Notes: a model not told the origin generated them from the letters alone. Shown: positions 53,300 through 62,184, numbered from the stretch's first letter. The stretch: 64,000 bases of DNA from Paenibacillus sp. FSL R10-2782 (GCF_038592985.1 NZ_CP151951.1:3339001-3403000), one strand, 5' to 3'. Program-made: numbers and translations.

Positions 53300-53932
53300 A
53301 TGCAGCATTTAAAACTGCACCATTTGGACACGCTGAGTCATAACGGGCAAAAGATCTTCGTAGAAGGCCCCGTATCCGTTGAACAGCTGCGTTCATTTCA
53401 AATGCATCCACAACTGGACGCCTTTCGCAAGCCAAAGGAGCAATTCGACGCGTTGGTGGATATTTCGGGACTGCCGGAAGGCAGGATTATCATCGCTCAT
53501 GATGGAGGAACCATTTTCGGATACGTGACTTTTCACTATCCGGATGAGATGGAACGCTGGTCGGAAGCCGGAATGAAGGACCTGCTGGAGCTTGGAGCGA
53601 TTGAGGTAGCCGACGAATATCGCGGACTGGGTCTGGGAAGCCAAATGATCCGGGTCGCCTTTGAGGATGGACAACTGGAATCCTATATCATCTTTACGAC
53701 TGAGTACTATTGGCATTGGGATTTGAAAGGCAGCGGTCTCTCCGTATGGGAATACCGTCGCATGATGGAACGTCTGATGAAAACAGTGAATATGGTCTGG
53801 TACGCTACGGATGATCCTGAAATATGTTCCCACCCGGCGAATTGCCTAATGGTCCGAATGGGCGAGGATGTCCCCCTCACATCACGGGAACAGTTTGACC
53901 GTATCCGGTTTGTGAGAAGGTTCATGTATTAA
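53300..53932 (+). CDS. acuA: Acetyl-CoA synthetase acetyltransferase AcuA
   Basis: The 210-residue GNAT protein matches AcuA in length and along its sequence: VDISGLPEGRIIIAHDG near residue 53, GYVTFHYPDEMERWSE, ELGAIEVADEYRGLGLGSQM as the acetyl-CoA loop near residue 98, and TTEYYWHWDLKGS near residue 135. AcuA acetylates the catalytic lysine of AcsA and inactivates it. The gene is divergent from acsA, as in Bacillus, but acuB and acuC do not follow it. AAGGAGG precedes ATG 53300. Only 19 nt separate its stop from that of the convergent mtnN. Confidence 0.93.
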   Translation: MQHLKLHHLDTLSHNGQKIFVEGPVSVEQLRSFQMHPQLDAFRKPKEQFDALVDISGLPEGRIIIAHDGGTIFGYVTFHYPDEMERWSEAGMKDLLELGAIEVADEYRGLGLGSQMIRVAFEDGQLESYIIFTTEYYWHWDLKGSGLSVWEYRRMMERLMKTVNMVWYATDDPEICSHPANCLMVRMGEDVPLTSREQFDRIRFVRRFMY

Positions 53933-53951
53933 ATGTTACACAGCTAGACTT

Positions 53952-54650
53952 TTAACTCAAATGCTTCAGCATATACTCCACAATCCGATGGGAACGATGG
54001 GAAGATTCCACTGTGAATTCGCCAAAATTAACGTGGGCAGATCCGTCTGCCTTATCAGACATAGAGCGGAGAACAATGTAAGGCACAGCGTTCATATGGG
54101 CTGTCTGAGCTACTGCTGCGCCCTCCATCTCGGTACAGGCACCGTCCAGCTCCTGATACAATGCGGCTACCAGCTCACGGCTGGCGACAAACTGGTCACC
54201 GGAAAGCACCTTGCCGATAATATAACGATCGCCAAAGGACTGACAGGCTTGCTCAGCTAGATAAACAAGATCAGGATCAGCTGCAAACTCCGAGGTATCC
54301 TGATAAGGAATGACCCCTCTGGCATAACCCAAAGGCGTTACATCCATATCATGCTGCATACACTTCGAGGAGATCACGATATCCCCAATATTTAAATCTG
54401 GATGGATCGCTCCTGCCACTCCTGTAAATATGATTTGTTCCGCTCCAAAGCTATCGATAAGGATTTGTGTCGTTACCGCAGCATTGACCTTACCTACACC
54501 AGACTTGCATACGACAACCTGTTGACCGTGAATGACTCCCTTTGTATAGGTGATTCCAGCCTTGACCGACTTACTAGCTTCAGTCATTGCAGCAAGCAGC
54601 AGCTCAATTTCTTCATCCATGGCACCAATTAGTCCATAAATTCGGCTCAT
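53952..54650 (-). CDS. mtnN: 5'-methylthioadenosine/S-adenosylhomocysteine nucleosidase
   Basis: The 232-residue protein has the nucleoside phosphorylase-like motifs: LIGAMDEEIELL at the start, TGVAGAIHPDLNIGDIV near residue 78, the catalytic EMEGAAVAQTA near residue 172 and RSMSDKADGSAHVN. It cleaves MTA and SAH to recycle methionine and adenine and to relieve methyltransferase inhibition. ATG 54650 follows AGAGGG. The frame start at 54686 is rejected. It lies 56 nt downstream of the ccpA terminator, so it is probably separately transcribed. It converges tightly on acuA. Confidence 0.95.
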   Translation of the reverse strand: MSRIYGLIGAMDEEIELLLAAMTEASKSVKAGITYTKGVIHGQQVVVCKSGVGKVNAAVTTQILIDSFGAEQIIFTGVAGAIHPDLNIGDIVISSKCMQHDMDVTPLGYARGVIPYQDTSEFAADPDLVYLAEQACQSFGDRYIIGKVLSGDQFVASRELVAALYQELDGACTEMEGAAVAQTAHMNAVPYIVLRSMSDKADGSAHVNFGEFTVESSHRSHRIVEYMLKHLS

Positions 54651-54705
54651 CTCAAATCCCTCTTTTCTTTGTTTAATGATGTGCAATATGGACTATTTAT
54701 TCACG

Positions 54706-54730
54706 AAAAAAGCTCCATTAAAGGAGCTTT
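54706..54730 (-). terminator. Terminator of ccpA
   Basis: AAAGCTCC and GGAGCTTT form an 8-bp stem with a 5-nt loop, and six T follow on the minus strand. It lies 31 nt beyond the ccpA stop. Confidence 0.88.
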
Positions 54731-54760
54731 CATCGAAATCTATCCTGTTAACAAATCTGT

Positions 54761-55768
54761 CTAGTCTAAATAATTAACCGATAACCGCAAAATCGTTTCA
54801 TGCGGCAAAATGACGCGAGGATTTTCCACATTTTCCTTCTTCATCAGCTTGGTCAGCAAACGCATCGCTACTGCACCCAAATCGTACATCGGTTGCGCCA
54901 CTGTCGTAAGCTGCGGACGAACCATGGAAGCCATACGGATATTGTCCACACTGATGACAGAAAAATCGTCCGGTACTTTCAAACCTTCATCCTGAATGCT
55001 ATGAATCGCACCAATTGCCATTTCATCCGTAGCCGCAAAAATCGCACTTGGCTTCTTCTTGAGCCCCAGGAAATACTTCATTGCCTCCACACCGGACTCA
55101 TAACGATAGTTCCCGATTCGCACGAGATCTTCCTGATACTCCATTCCTGCTGCTTCCAGCGCTCTCTTGTAGCCTTGGAAACGTGCATAGCCGTTCGCAG
55201 GATCCTGAAGAGTACCACTAATCATCGCGATTTGACGGTGCCCGTGGCGGATCAATGTATTCACTGCATCAAAAGCAGCGGCTTCATGGTCAATATCAAC
55301 CGAAGGATAGCTGCCTTTCTCATCACTCGTAGCGCACAGAACGATAGGAACCGCAGCCGTATGAAAGGCCTGAATATGCTCGTCCGTTACTGTGCCACCC
55401 ATGAACAGAAGTCCATCAACCTGCTTTTCGAGCAGCGTATTGATGACACGAATCTCTTTTTCTTTCCGCTTATCGGCATTACACAAAATAATGTTATAGT
55501 GATACATATTCGCAATATCCTCAATACCGCGCGCAATTTCTGCAAAAATTGAGTTCGATATATCCGGAATAACCACGCCAACGGTCGTTGTCTTCTTGCT
55601 AGCCAGACCTCTTGCCACCGCATTTGGGCGATATCCCAATTGTTCAATCGCTTCATATACCTTTTTGCGAGTCTGAGGCTTTACGTTAGGATTATTGTTA
55701 ACTACACGGGACACTGTCGCCATTGAGACACCAGCTTCGCGAGCTACATCATAGATCGTTACCGTCAA
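54761..55768 (-). CDS. ccpA: Catabolite control protein A
   Basis: The LacI-family protein has the helix-turn-helix [52 protein letters not shown] and [19 protein letters not shown] follow, all near-identical to B. subtilis CcpA. CcpA binds cre sites when complexed with Ser-phosphorylated HPr or Crh. I favour the TTG at 55768 as start, giving 335 residues (B. subtilis has 334), with GGAGA upstream. An ATG at 55783 or a TTG at 55789 would add short non-conserved tails. It lies next to ytxJ, as in Bacillus. The cre site by acsA and the HPr-like gene show its probable partners in this window. Confidence 0.93.
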   Translation of the reverse strand: MTVTIYDVAREAGVSMATVSRVVNNNPNVKPQTRKKVYEAIEQLGYRPNAVARGLASKKTTTVGVVIPDISNSIFAEIARGIEDIANMYHYNIILCNADKRKEKEIRVINTLLEKQVDGLLFMGGTVTDEHIQAFHTAAVPIVLCATSDEKGSYPSVDIDHEAAAFDAVNTLIRHGHRQIAMISGTLQDPANGYARFQGYKRALEAAGMEYQEDLVRIGNYRYESGVEAMKYFLGLKKKPSAIFAATDEMAIGAIHSIQDEGLKVPDDFSVISVDNIRMASMVRPQLTTVAQPMYDLGAVAMRLLTKLMKKENVENPRVILPHETILRLSVNYLD

Positions 55769-55828
55769 ATTCCTTCTCTCCATTGCCAATAAATTTTCAA
55801 CCGAATCCTAGAACAACTAATTAGGACT

Positions 55829-55857
55829 ATGATACGACAAAATACTACTTTATGCAA
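55829..55857 (-). promoter_or_regulatory. ccpA promoter
   Basis: On the minus strand TTGCAT (55857-55852) and TATCAT (55834-55829) stand 17 nt apart, about 60 nt before the probable ccpA start. The -35 lies just beyond the end of ytxJ. Confidence 0.65.
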
Positions 55858-55875
55858 CGACAGCGCTCATTCTAT

Positions 55876-56217
55876 CTATACCAAATGATCGTGAAGCGCA
55901 CGCGCAGTGATATTCGAATGGGATGTATGCCAGACAGCCTCTCCGCCCTTGATCAAAATAGCCTGCGGTGATTCATGCTGCAGATGGAGCTTGTTCGCAG
56001 CCTCATTGGACACCGGCCGGTCTTCTACTACATAAATGATACCGTATTCAATATTTTCGTTGGGAGTGCCTTGCAAATAGGACTCCAGTTCCCGATGTGC
56101 GCCAGAGCTAATCGGACAGCGCGTGCTATGTTTAAAAAGAAGCAATGCCTTGTCTGATGACGCTTCCAGCGCCGCATCTAATTGTTGAACAGTAGTCATT
56201 TTTGTCATCGTCGCCAT
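55876..56217 (-). CDS. brxC: Bacillithiol-system monothiol protein BrxC (YtxJ)
   Basis: The 113-residue thioredoxin-fold protein has the monothiol active site STRCPIS near residue 31 and a later ESPQAILIKGGEAVWHTSH strand, matching YtxJ. YtxJ, now BrxC, removes bacillithiol from protein thiols or acts as a low-thiol reductase, so it points to a bacillithiol-using Firmicute. It sits directly upstream of ccpA, as in B. subtilis. Three in-frame ATGs lie at the start (56217, 56208, 56199), and AAAGGA lies about 11 nt before the first. The true start is uncertain by a few residues. Confidence 0.9.
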   Translation of the reverse strand: MATMTKMTTVQQLDAALEASSDKALLLFKHSTRCPISSGAHRELESYLQGTPNENIEYGIIYVVEDRPVSNEAANKLHLQHESPQAILIKGGEAVWHTSHSNITARALHDHLV

Positions 56218-56318
56218 TGGATATACATTCCTTTCCTCGTATTGTCGTATGTCCTATTCACATCCTAACAAAAAGAACATGTAAAATCCAATGGTGACCA
56301 TGAAAATTTTCATTTTTT

Positions 56319-56765
56319 TTAGTTTTTTGTATTCATAAACACCGATTCACTGGTAAAACCGGATAATTGCACCAATCTATTCTGTACATCGTTCATCCAA
56401 TCCTCATCTCCTAGACTTCTTGCATAACGATAAAGGTCCAGCAGCAGGTTGATTCGAAGCTCCATTCGCTCCTCCAAAGAGGATTGCCAATCCACATTAG
56501 GATTCCCCGCTTCCTCCAGCACCAGCTTGCGAATGATTTCAGCCAACTCGTTATTACGGGCAAAGGAAATACGCCGAGCCGTAGGCTTGCTTCCCAAATT
56601 TTGTAGCAGCTCCTTAATGTCCTTCGTCACATGCTGCAAAACCTCACTGGAGAAGCAAGAAGGGCATGAAAATACAGGAACATGTAAAATTTCAACCTTG
56701 TTCGCGTAAATCACCTTTCTCAACTCCAGCCCCATCGGTTTACCGCATTGGCATTGCTTATGCAT
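56319..56765 (-). CDS. Small zinc-finger protein (YgiT-like N-terminus), function unknown
   Basis: The 148-residue protein starts with C-Q-C followed 26 residues later by CPSC, a plausible four-cysteine zinc site of the YgiT/MqsA type (residues 4-36). Its C-terminal part is helical (INLLLDLYRYARSLGDEDWM near residue 108) and lacks an obvious helix-turn-helix. YgiT-type fingers are found in antitoxins, but no toxin gene is adjacent. The 335-nt gap upstream (56766-57100) contains only a hairpin and the promoter of the next gene. I cannot assign a role. Confidence 0.65.
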   Translation of the reverse strand: MHKQCQCGKPMGLELRKVIYANKVEILHVPVFSCPSCFSSEVLQHVTKDIKELLQNLGSKPTARRISFARNNELAEIIRKLVLEEAGNPNVDWQSSLEERMELRINLLLDLYRYARSLGDEDWMNDVQNRLVQLSGFTSESVFMNTKN

Positions 56766-56977
56766 TTAACCACCTCATTACGTAGGATCAAGCTATATGA
56801 GGATTTCATCAGAATCCAGATATATCTATCTACTAGTCTATAAAAGATTTGTTAACTCTATAAAATTTTTCACACCCTTTTTTATTTCGACTTAGTGACC
56901 TCAAATCCTTCCACAGATTGCAGCTATGAACAAATTACCAAAGGTTTAGTGGGTTATGGAATGGTGATGCTAGTATT

Positions 56978-57037
56978 AAAAGAGCGAGTCAATTTATGAG
57001 AATGTGCAGAGGAATGGACTTAAGACGCTCTTTTTCT
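56978..57037 (+). other. Terminator-like hairpin in the leader before the PfpI gene
   Basis: AAAAGAGCG at 56978-56986 pairs with CGCTCTTTT at 57026-57034, with AGTC/GACT inside, followed by TCTT. It lies 60 nt upstream of the PfpI start codon on the same strand. It could end an unseen short transcript or act as an attenuator. Confidence 0.4.
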
Positions 57038-57100
57038 TAAGATGTATAGGTATAGATATAAAATAGCGTGTCATCAAGTGACGCACGAAAGGATGGTTAG

Positions 57101-57637
57101 ATGTCGAGACTTGCAGGAAAAAAGGTTATCGCCCTGGTAGATGAGGAATTCGAGGATCTGGAGCTATGGTACCCTGTGTACCGTGTCCGTGAAGAAGGCG
57201 CAGAAGTGCATTTGGCCGGTGCTGAAAAGGGTAAAAAATATATCGGAAAATATGGCGTACCTGCTGAAGCAGAATATGCCTTTGAGGAACTGAACAGCCG
57301 CGATTATGACGGGATTCTTGTCCCCGGAGGCTGGGCGCCGGATAAACTGCGACGCTATCCCAAGGTGATTCAACTTGTACAGGAGTTACACGCCGCCCAA
57401 AAACCCATCGGGCAAATCTGCCATGCAGGCTGGGTGCTAATCTCCGCCAAAATTTTGGACGGTTTCACCGTAACATCCACACCCGGCATTCGTGATGATA
57501 TGGAAAACGCAGGAGCCATCTGGAAGGACGAAGCTGTCGTGACAGACAGACATATCGTATCTGCCCGCCGCCCGCCTGACCTTCCGCCATATGGAAAAGC
57601 GTTCTGCGATCTGTTGGCAAACAACACAAAGAAATAA
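57101..57637 (+). CDS. DJ-1/PfpI-family protein (YfkM-like)
   Basis: The 178-residue protein has the DJ-1/PfpI fold with EEFEDLELWYPVYRVREEG near the start. The nucleophile elbow QICHAGWVL near residue 105 carries the reactive cysteine, and the YDGILVPGGWAPD glutamate region follows. Members act as stress proteins, glyoxalases or deglycases, and the exact role is not readable. GAAAGGATGG precedes the ATG. A terminator follows. It stands alone between the zinc-finger gene and the PTS operon. Confidence 0.88.
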   Translation: MSRLAGKKVIALVDEEFEDLELWYPVYRVREEGAEVHLAGAEKGKKYIGKYGVPAEAEYAFEELNSRDYDGILVPGGWAPDKLRRYPKVIQLVQELHAAQKPIGQICHAGWVLISAKILDGFTVTSTPGIRDDMENAGAIWKDEAVVTDRHIVSARRPPDLPPYGKAFCDLLANNTKK

Positions 57638-57657
57638 GGCAATCCAATAAAATGAGC

Positions 57658-57710
57658 AAAAACACCTTCAAAATCACCACGTTATCCATGGTTTTGAAGG
57701 TGTTTTTTTT
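57658..57710. terminator. Terminator of the PfpI gene
   Basis: AAACACCTTCAAAA and TTTTGAAGGTGTTT form a 14-bp stem with a 19-nt loop, then eight T on the plus strand. It also lies just beyond the ptsI stop on the other strand. Confidence 0.88.
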
Positions 57711-57741
57711 CAAGACAGGCTTCACAGCCATTGCAACATAA

Positions 57742-59487
57742 TTACTGCCGTCCAGGCCCGACTGAAGTACAACTGACACTAACTGCGGTCAGCTTGTCTT
57801 CGATCGCTGCGCCAGTAGACATGCCGAAGCACGCCTGGGCAACCAGCGTTGCCTCAGCTGCGGACGTGTTCAGCACACGATGCTTGACTCGCAGCAAGGA
57901 CTGAGGAGACATGCTTAGCTGGTGTATTCCCAACTCCAGCCACAAGGGAATGGAGCGTTCATCTCCTGCCATTTCACCGCACACACTCACATCAATCCCC
58001 GCTTGATGAGCTGCCTCTGCTGTCATACGCAGCATCCGCAGCACAGCCGGATGGTATGGATGGTACATATGGGCAATCTGCTCGTTCATACGGTCTACAG
58101 CCAGCACATACTGTACCAGATCATTCGTGCCTATACTGAAAAAATCTGTTTCAGCAGCGAGTAGATCGGCAATCATTGCTGCCGCTGGCACCTCAATCAT
58201 AATCCCTTGCTGGATATGTGGATTGTAGGCAAGCCCTCTCGCATCCAAATCCGCCATAGCTTCCTTCAAGATCGCATCCGCCTGGCGGATCTCCTCCACC
58301 GATGAGATCATCGGATACATGACCTTGATATTCCCTGCCACACTGGCACGTAAAATAGCTGTCAGTTGTATCTTGAATAATTCCTTCCAATCGAGACTGA
58401 TGCGTATAGCACGATAGCCGAGAAACGGGTTTTCCTCCACCGGCAGTTGAAGATAGTCCAGTGGTTTATCCCCGCCGATATCCAATGTACGGATAACAAC
58501 GGAGTGGCTTCCTGTCTTTTCTGCTACCAGCCGATACACCTCATACTGCTCATCTTCATCAGGTGCAGAGTTTCGATCCATATATAAAAATTCCGTGCGG
58601 AACAGTCCAACACCCTGCGCCCCATGCTTCAATGCTGCCTCCAGTTCCTTAACAGAACTGATATTTGCTGCCAGCCTCAGTTCAGTTCCATCCTTGGTCA
58701 CGGCTTCCACGGAAGCGAGCACTTGAAGCTGTTCTTTTCTGCGGAGCTGCTCATCACGTAATGCCATATAATGATCAATAATGGATTTCTCCGGCTTCAC
58801 ATAAACCTTACCCAAGTCTCCATCGACAACCATCATATCCCCAGTCTGGACAGGCAAATTGAGATTGCTCTCCAGTCCCGAAACGAGCGGGATGCCCATC
58901 GCACGGGCCATGATCGCAGAATGCGATGTTTTGCCCCCATTCATTGTCACAATTCCTAATACATAGCTTGGATTCAAGTGGGCCGATTGAGATGGAGAAA
59001 GCTCCTTGGCGACCAGAATGTAAGGCTGCGTGTCCTTCGGAAGAGTTACTTCCGGCGCACCCAGCAAATGCTTGAGCAACCGATTCCCCACATCCTTGAT
59101 GTCAATCGCCCGCTCCTTCATGTATTCATCATCCAGCAGATCAAACATCGTCACAAAATGGTCAATCGCTTCCTTGACAGCCACCTCGGCTGCTTTATAT
59201 TGACGCTCAATGATTCCACGAACTTCGTTCATGAATTCAGGGTCCTCCAATATAGCCAGATGCGCATCAAAAATGCTGGATTCCTCCGGTCCCACCATTT
59301 CCCGAAATTCATCCTTAATAAACTGGATTTCACTTTTGGATGTGCGTATCCCTTCATACAACCGCTCGAATTCCTTTGCGAGATCCACCGCATCCATTTT
59401 CTGCTCAGGTAAATCCCACTCCCAGCTCGGCAGGACAAAAGCCTTCCCGATTGCCACACCTGTTGCGGCGCCGATGCCTTCTATCAT
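57742..59487 (-). CDS. ptsI: PTS enzyme I (phosphoenolpyruvate-protein phosphotransferase)
   Basis: The 581-residue protein has the N-terminal HPr-binding domain with the catalytic histidine in GGKTSHSAIMARAMG near residue 190. The PEP-binding barrel follows (GVGLFRTEFLYMDR, RTLDIGGDKPL, MYPMISSVEE, SIGTNDLVQY) with a catalytic cysteine in VSVCGEMAG near residue 500. It transfers phosphate from PEP to HPr. Its ATG overlaps the nagE-like stop by 4 nt, with GGAGGGG upstream, so the two are translated together. The C-terminus is about 10 residues longer than usual. ptsH is not in the operon. Confidence 0.95.
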   Translation of the reverse strand: MIEGIGAATGVAIGKAFVLPSWEWDLPEQKMDAVDLAKEFERLYEGIRTSKSEIQFIKDEFREMVGPEESSIFDAHLAILEDPEFMNEVRGIIERQYKAAEVAVKEAIDHFVTMFDLLDDEYMKERAIDIKDVGNRLLKHLLGAPEVTLPKDTQPYILVAKELSPSQSAHLNPSYVLGIVTMNGGKTSHSAIMARAMGIPLVSGLESNLNLPVQTGDMMVVDGDLGKVYVKPEKSIIDHYMALRDEQLRRKEQLQVLASVEAVTKDGTELRLAANISSVKELEAALKHGAQGVGLFRTEFLYMDRNSAPDEDEQYEVYRLVAEKTGSHSVVIRTLDIGGDKPLDYLQLPVEENPFLGYRAIRISLDWKELFKIQLTAILRASVAGNIKVMYPMISSVEEIRQADAILKEAMADLDARGLAYNPHIQQGIMIEVPAAAMIADLLAAETDFFSIGTNDLVQYVLAVDRMNEQIAHMYHPYHPAVLRMLRMTAEAAHQAGIDVSVCGEMAGDERSIPLWLELGIHQLSMSPQSLLRVKHRVLNTSAAEATLVAQACFGMSTGAAIEDKLTAVSVSCTSVGPGRQ

Positions 59488-61367
59488 GTTTCTACCCCTC
59501 CAACATTCCTGTCATGCAGCACAACGGACATTACCGAGGTCTGACCTTTTTTCACTGTTTTAAACGGAGCAAAGCTCCATGACTTCACTCGATCCGGGTT
59601 CGTAATGACCATGGGGGTCACTAAAGATGGAGCTTGTTCCCGCAGCGCCTGCAAATCAAATTTGATCAGCAATTGTCCCGGCTCCACCGTATCGCCTGCT
59701 TCTACCATAGCAGTAAAATTCCCTTTTAGCTGTGAAGTATCAATCCCTATATGAAGCAGAACCTCAATTCCCTCTCGTGTAGAGATGCCCAAAGCGTGCA
59801 TGGTCGGATACAGATGCATAACCGTACCATACACCGGAGACACAAGTTCACCTCGTTCGGGAACAAAAGCAACTCCGTCCCCGACCAGCTTCGTTGCAAA
59901 AATTTTGTCCGGCACCTCGTGAATCGGCAGCATTTTTCCGTGCACAGGAGCGTTGAACAACACTTGAGGAAGATCACGCTCCATAAGCTTCGCGATTTCC
60001 TCACGAATCAACTCCGAATACGTACCGAATACAACCTGCAAGTTACCCCCGCCCAGATTGATCAGTCCGGCCGAGCCCAATGCTTTTATCGCTCCGGTAT
60101 CAATCAGCCGATCATTGTGGACGGTGAGACGCAACCGTGTAATGCAGGCTTCCACCCGAACTATATTTTCCTTCCCGCCAAGCGCCTCCAAAATAAGGGG
60201 AGCGCTGTAGGGAATATTGCCTGCCCAATCCTCCAGAACTGAACCTTCCTCGCGACCTGGAGTGGGAATACGGAACCTTCGAATCGCCCACCGGAATAGC
60301 ACATAATATACCAGCCCATAGGCCACCCCTAATGGAATCAACAACCAGGCGTTATGTGACAGATGGAAATTGAGTACGTAATCTATAAAACCCGCTGAAT
60401 ATGAAAAACCGTGATGAATATCCAGCTCAAAGGTAAGCCACATGGCTAGACCGGACATGACCGCATGAACAAGGAACAAATATGGAGCGGCAAACAAAAA
60501 GGCAAACTCGATTTGTTCCGATACACCGGTAAAAAAGCAGACCAGTGCAGCAGTCAAAAACGTCTTTTGCACCTTCGGCTTCAAGTCTTCACGCGCTTCC
60601 TGAATAATCGCCAGCGCAATGGCTGGAATCGCAAACATCATGATCGGAAACAACCCTGACATAAAATAGCCCGCCGTCGGATCGCCAGCAAAAAACCGGG
60701 GTAAATCTCCCTGCACTATGTTGCCTGACGGTGCTTTATATGTACCCAGTTGAAACCAGAATATATTATTAAGCAGATGATGAAGGCCAAAAGCCGCCAG
60801 CACCCGATACAAAATACCGTAAATAAACAATCCGAAGCCGCCCAAGTTCAATTCCAGACCTGCTATAAATTGCAATCCTCTCTGAATGAGTGGAGCCACA
60901 ATCAGCATCAGTCCTGCGAACACGGCGGAGAACAAGCCAATCAGCAGTAAAACAAATCGAGTCCCTCCAAAAAATTGGAGTACCTCAGGCAACTTAATGC
61001 TTTTGAAGCGGTTATACGCCACCCCTGAAATGACACCCAAAATGATGCCGATGAGCGTCGCGGGATGAATGAGTCCGTTTCCAAATCTCAATGTGACCTG
61101 ATCATATATAGCCATACCAGCCAATGCCGCCAGTCCTGCCTGACCTGCCTGATTCGACATGCCGAGTGCTACACCAACCGCAAACAAGTACGGCAAAAAA
61201 TAAAAAATCCCACGCCCTGCTGCATTAGCCATTTCAGACACCATTGGAAATCCCCAAGCGGACCAGGGAAGGCTGCCTAGACTTAGTAATATAGCAGCGG
61301 CCGGTAACACCATCGTCGGGAGCATGACAGCCCGACCAAGCTGTTGTAAGGATCCGAGCCAATTCAT
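59484..61367 (-). CDS. PTS EIICBA transporter, N-acetylglucosamine type
   Basis: The 627-residue protein fuses EIIC (about residues 1-375), EIIB (about 390-470, phospho-cysteine in EACITRLRL) and EIIA (about 490-620, histidines in MHALGIS and VLLHIGIDT). EIIC has FFAGDPTAGYFMSGLFPIMMF, which in my memory is typical of NagE/NagP rather than glucose PtsG, though glucose remains possible. It takes up and phosphorylates the sugar at the membrane. ATG 61367 has AAGGAGAGG upstream. The promoter at 61393-61421 leaves a leader of about 20 nt, too short for a GlcT-type antiterminator. It overlaps ptsI. Confidence 0.88.
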   Translation of the reverse strand: MNWLGSLQQLGRAVMLPTMVLPAAAILLSLGSLPWSAWGFPMVSEMANAAGRGIFYFLPYLFAVGVALGMSNQAGQAGLAALAGMAIYDQVTLRFGNGLIHPATLIGIILGVISGVAYNRFKSIKLPEVLQFFGGTRFVLLLIGLFSAVFAGLMLIVAPLIQRGLQFIAGLELNLGGFGLFIYGILYRVLAAFGLHHLLNNIFWFQLGTYKAPSGNIVQGDLPRFFAGDPTAGYFMSGLFPIMMFAIPAIALAIIQEAREDLKPKVQKTFLTAALVCFFTGVSEQIEFAFLFAAPYLFLVHAVMSGLAMWLTFELDIHHGFSYSAGFIDYVLNFHLSHNAWLLIPLGVAYGLVYYVLFRWAIRRFRIPTPGREEGSVLEDWAGNIPYSAPLILEALGGKENIVRVEACITRLRLTVHNDRLIDTGAIKALGSAGLINLGGGNLQVVFGTYSELIREEIAKLMERDLPQVLFNAPVHGKMLPIHEVPDKIFATKLVGDGVAFVPERGELVSPVYGTVMHLYPTMHALGISTREGIEVLLHIGIDTSQLKGNFTAMVEAGDTVEPGQLLIKFDLQALREQAPSLVTPMVITNPDRVKSWSFAPFKTVKKGQTSVMSVVLHDRNVGGVET

Positions 61368-61392
61368 GGCATTCCTCTCCTTTCTATCCCTG

Positions 61393-61421
61393 ATGGTAAG
61401 CCGAATAAATACTTTTGTCAA
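61393..61421 (-). promoter_or_regulatory. Promoter of the nagE-like/ptsI operon
   Basis: On the minus strand TTGACA (61421-61416) and TACCAT (61398-61393) stand 17 nt apart. Transcription would start near 61386, only about 20 nt before the start codon. Confidence 0.7.
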
Positions 61422-61447
61422 AGCGATTCTCTTGCTTGATAAAAAAT

Positions 61448-61469
61448 ACTTGTATACGTTTGTAAAAGT
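61448..61469. promoter_or_regulatory. Operator-like dyad upstream of the PTS promoter
   Basis: ACTTGTATACGTTTGTAAAAGT is an imperfect palindrome (arms about 7 of 11 matching) centred 37 nt upstream of the -35. It resembles LacI/GntR-type operators but matches cre only partly. The stretch 61470-61690 is AT-rich, with no gene that I can support. Confidence 0.35.
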
Positions 61470-61696
61470 TTGAATGACTCCATTAAAACGACTTATTTAA
61501 GTTATATTTTGCTTATTTATCAGCTTGGAGCAGCGATTCCATAACCAATAAAATAAGCGAATTCACCTAGATATATCAGTATAATGGCATACATACATTA
61601 TATGGATTCCTATAAGTATAATATACGGCGCCTGACTAAACTTACCAAGCAATTAAACGAAAAAAAGAAAAGCCAAATATAGTCTAATTTCACACT

Positions 61697-61735
61697 AAAA
61701 ACCTTCTCCCCGATGAAATACGGGGAGAAGGTTTT
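61697..61735. terminator. Bidirectional terminator after the CoA-binding protein gene
   Basis: AAAAACCTTCTCCCC and GGGGAGAAGGTTTTT form a 15-bp perfect stem, with T-runs on both strands. It begins 15 nt after the stop at 61750. Confidence 0.93.
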
Positions 61736-61749
61736 TCTTCATATCCAGA

Positions 61750-62184
61750 TTATCCTTTCCGTACAGCTTGGGTTACGGAATCCTCTACCTTAATGCAGCG
61801 ATCCATAATAACCGTCATTCCATGCTCCTGCGCGATGTCAGCGGCTTCCTGGCTGATAATGCCCTGTTGAAGCCACAAAACCTTGGCACCAATGGCAGCT
61901 GCCTCACGAGCAACCTCAGCGCAATACTCACTGCGACGGAATACATTGACCAATTCGACAGGCTCAGGTACTTCTTCAAGACTTGCATAGCAAGTTTCTC
62001 CTAAAATCGTTTGCCCCGCTGCCGCAGGATTAACCGGAATAATCCGGTATCCCCGCTTTTGCATAGCATAAGACACCATATACGAGGTTCGGTCTGATTT
62101 ATCAGACAAGCCTACAACCGCAATGTTGCCTACCTGCTCCAAAATGCTTTTGATTTCTTCTCTTGACGGATTTTCAAAAGCCAT
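61750..62184 (-). CDS. CoA-binding domain protein (YccU type)
   Basis: The 144-residue protein is a single CoA_binding Rossmann domain: IAVVGLSDKSDRTSYMVSYAM at residue 18, YRIIPVNPAAAGQTILGE, and the C-terminal VIMDRCIKVE with the conserved Cys. Such short proteins (E. coli YccU) resemble the N-terminal part of succinyl-CoA synthetase alpha, and no reaction is known. AGGAGG precedes ATG 62184. It follows the AroA-like gene by 34 nt and probably shares its transcript, which ends at the strong terminator. Confidence 0.9.
   Translation of the reverse strand: MAFENPSREEIKSILEQVGNIAVVGLSDKSDRTSYMVSYAMQKRGYRIIPVNPAAAGQTILGETCYASLEEVPEPVELVNVFRRSEYCAEVAREAAAIGAKVLWLQQGIISQEAADIAQEHGMTVIMDRCIKVEDSVTQAVRKG

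Noticed and set aside
54800..55552. 250-codon plus-strand ORF antisense to ccpA
   Set aside because: ccpA is unmistakable on the other strand. The shadow protein is rich in His/Arg/Ile and shows no family motif.
61367..61421. RAT/antiterminator leader for the PTS operon
   Set aside because: The promoter leaves only about 20 nt of leader, with no terminator or RAT-like stem.
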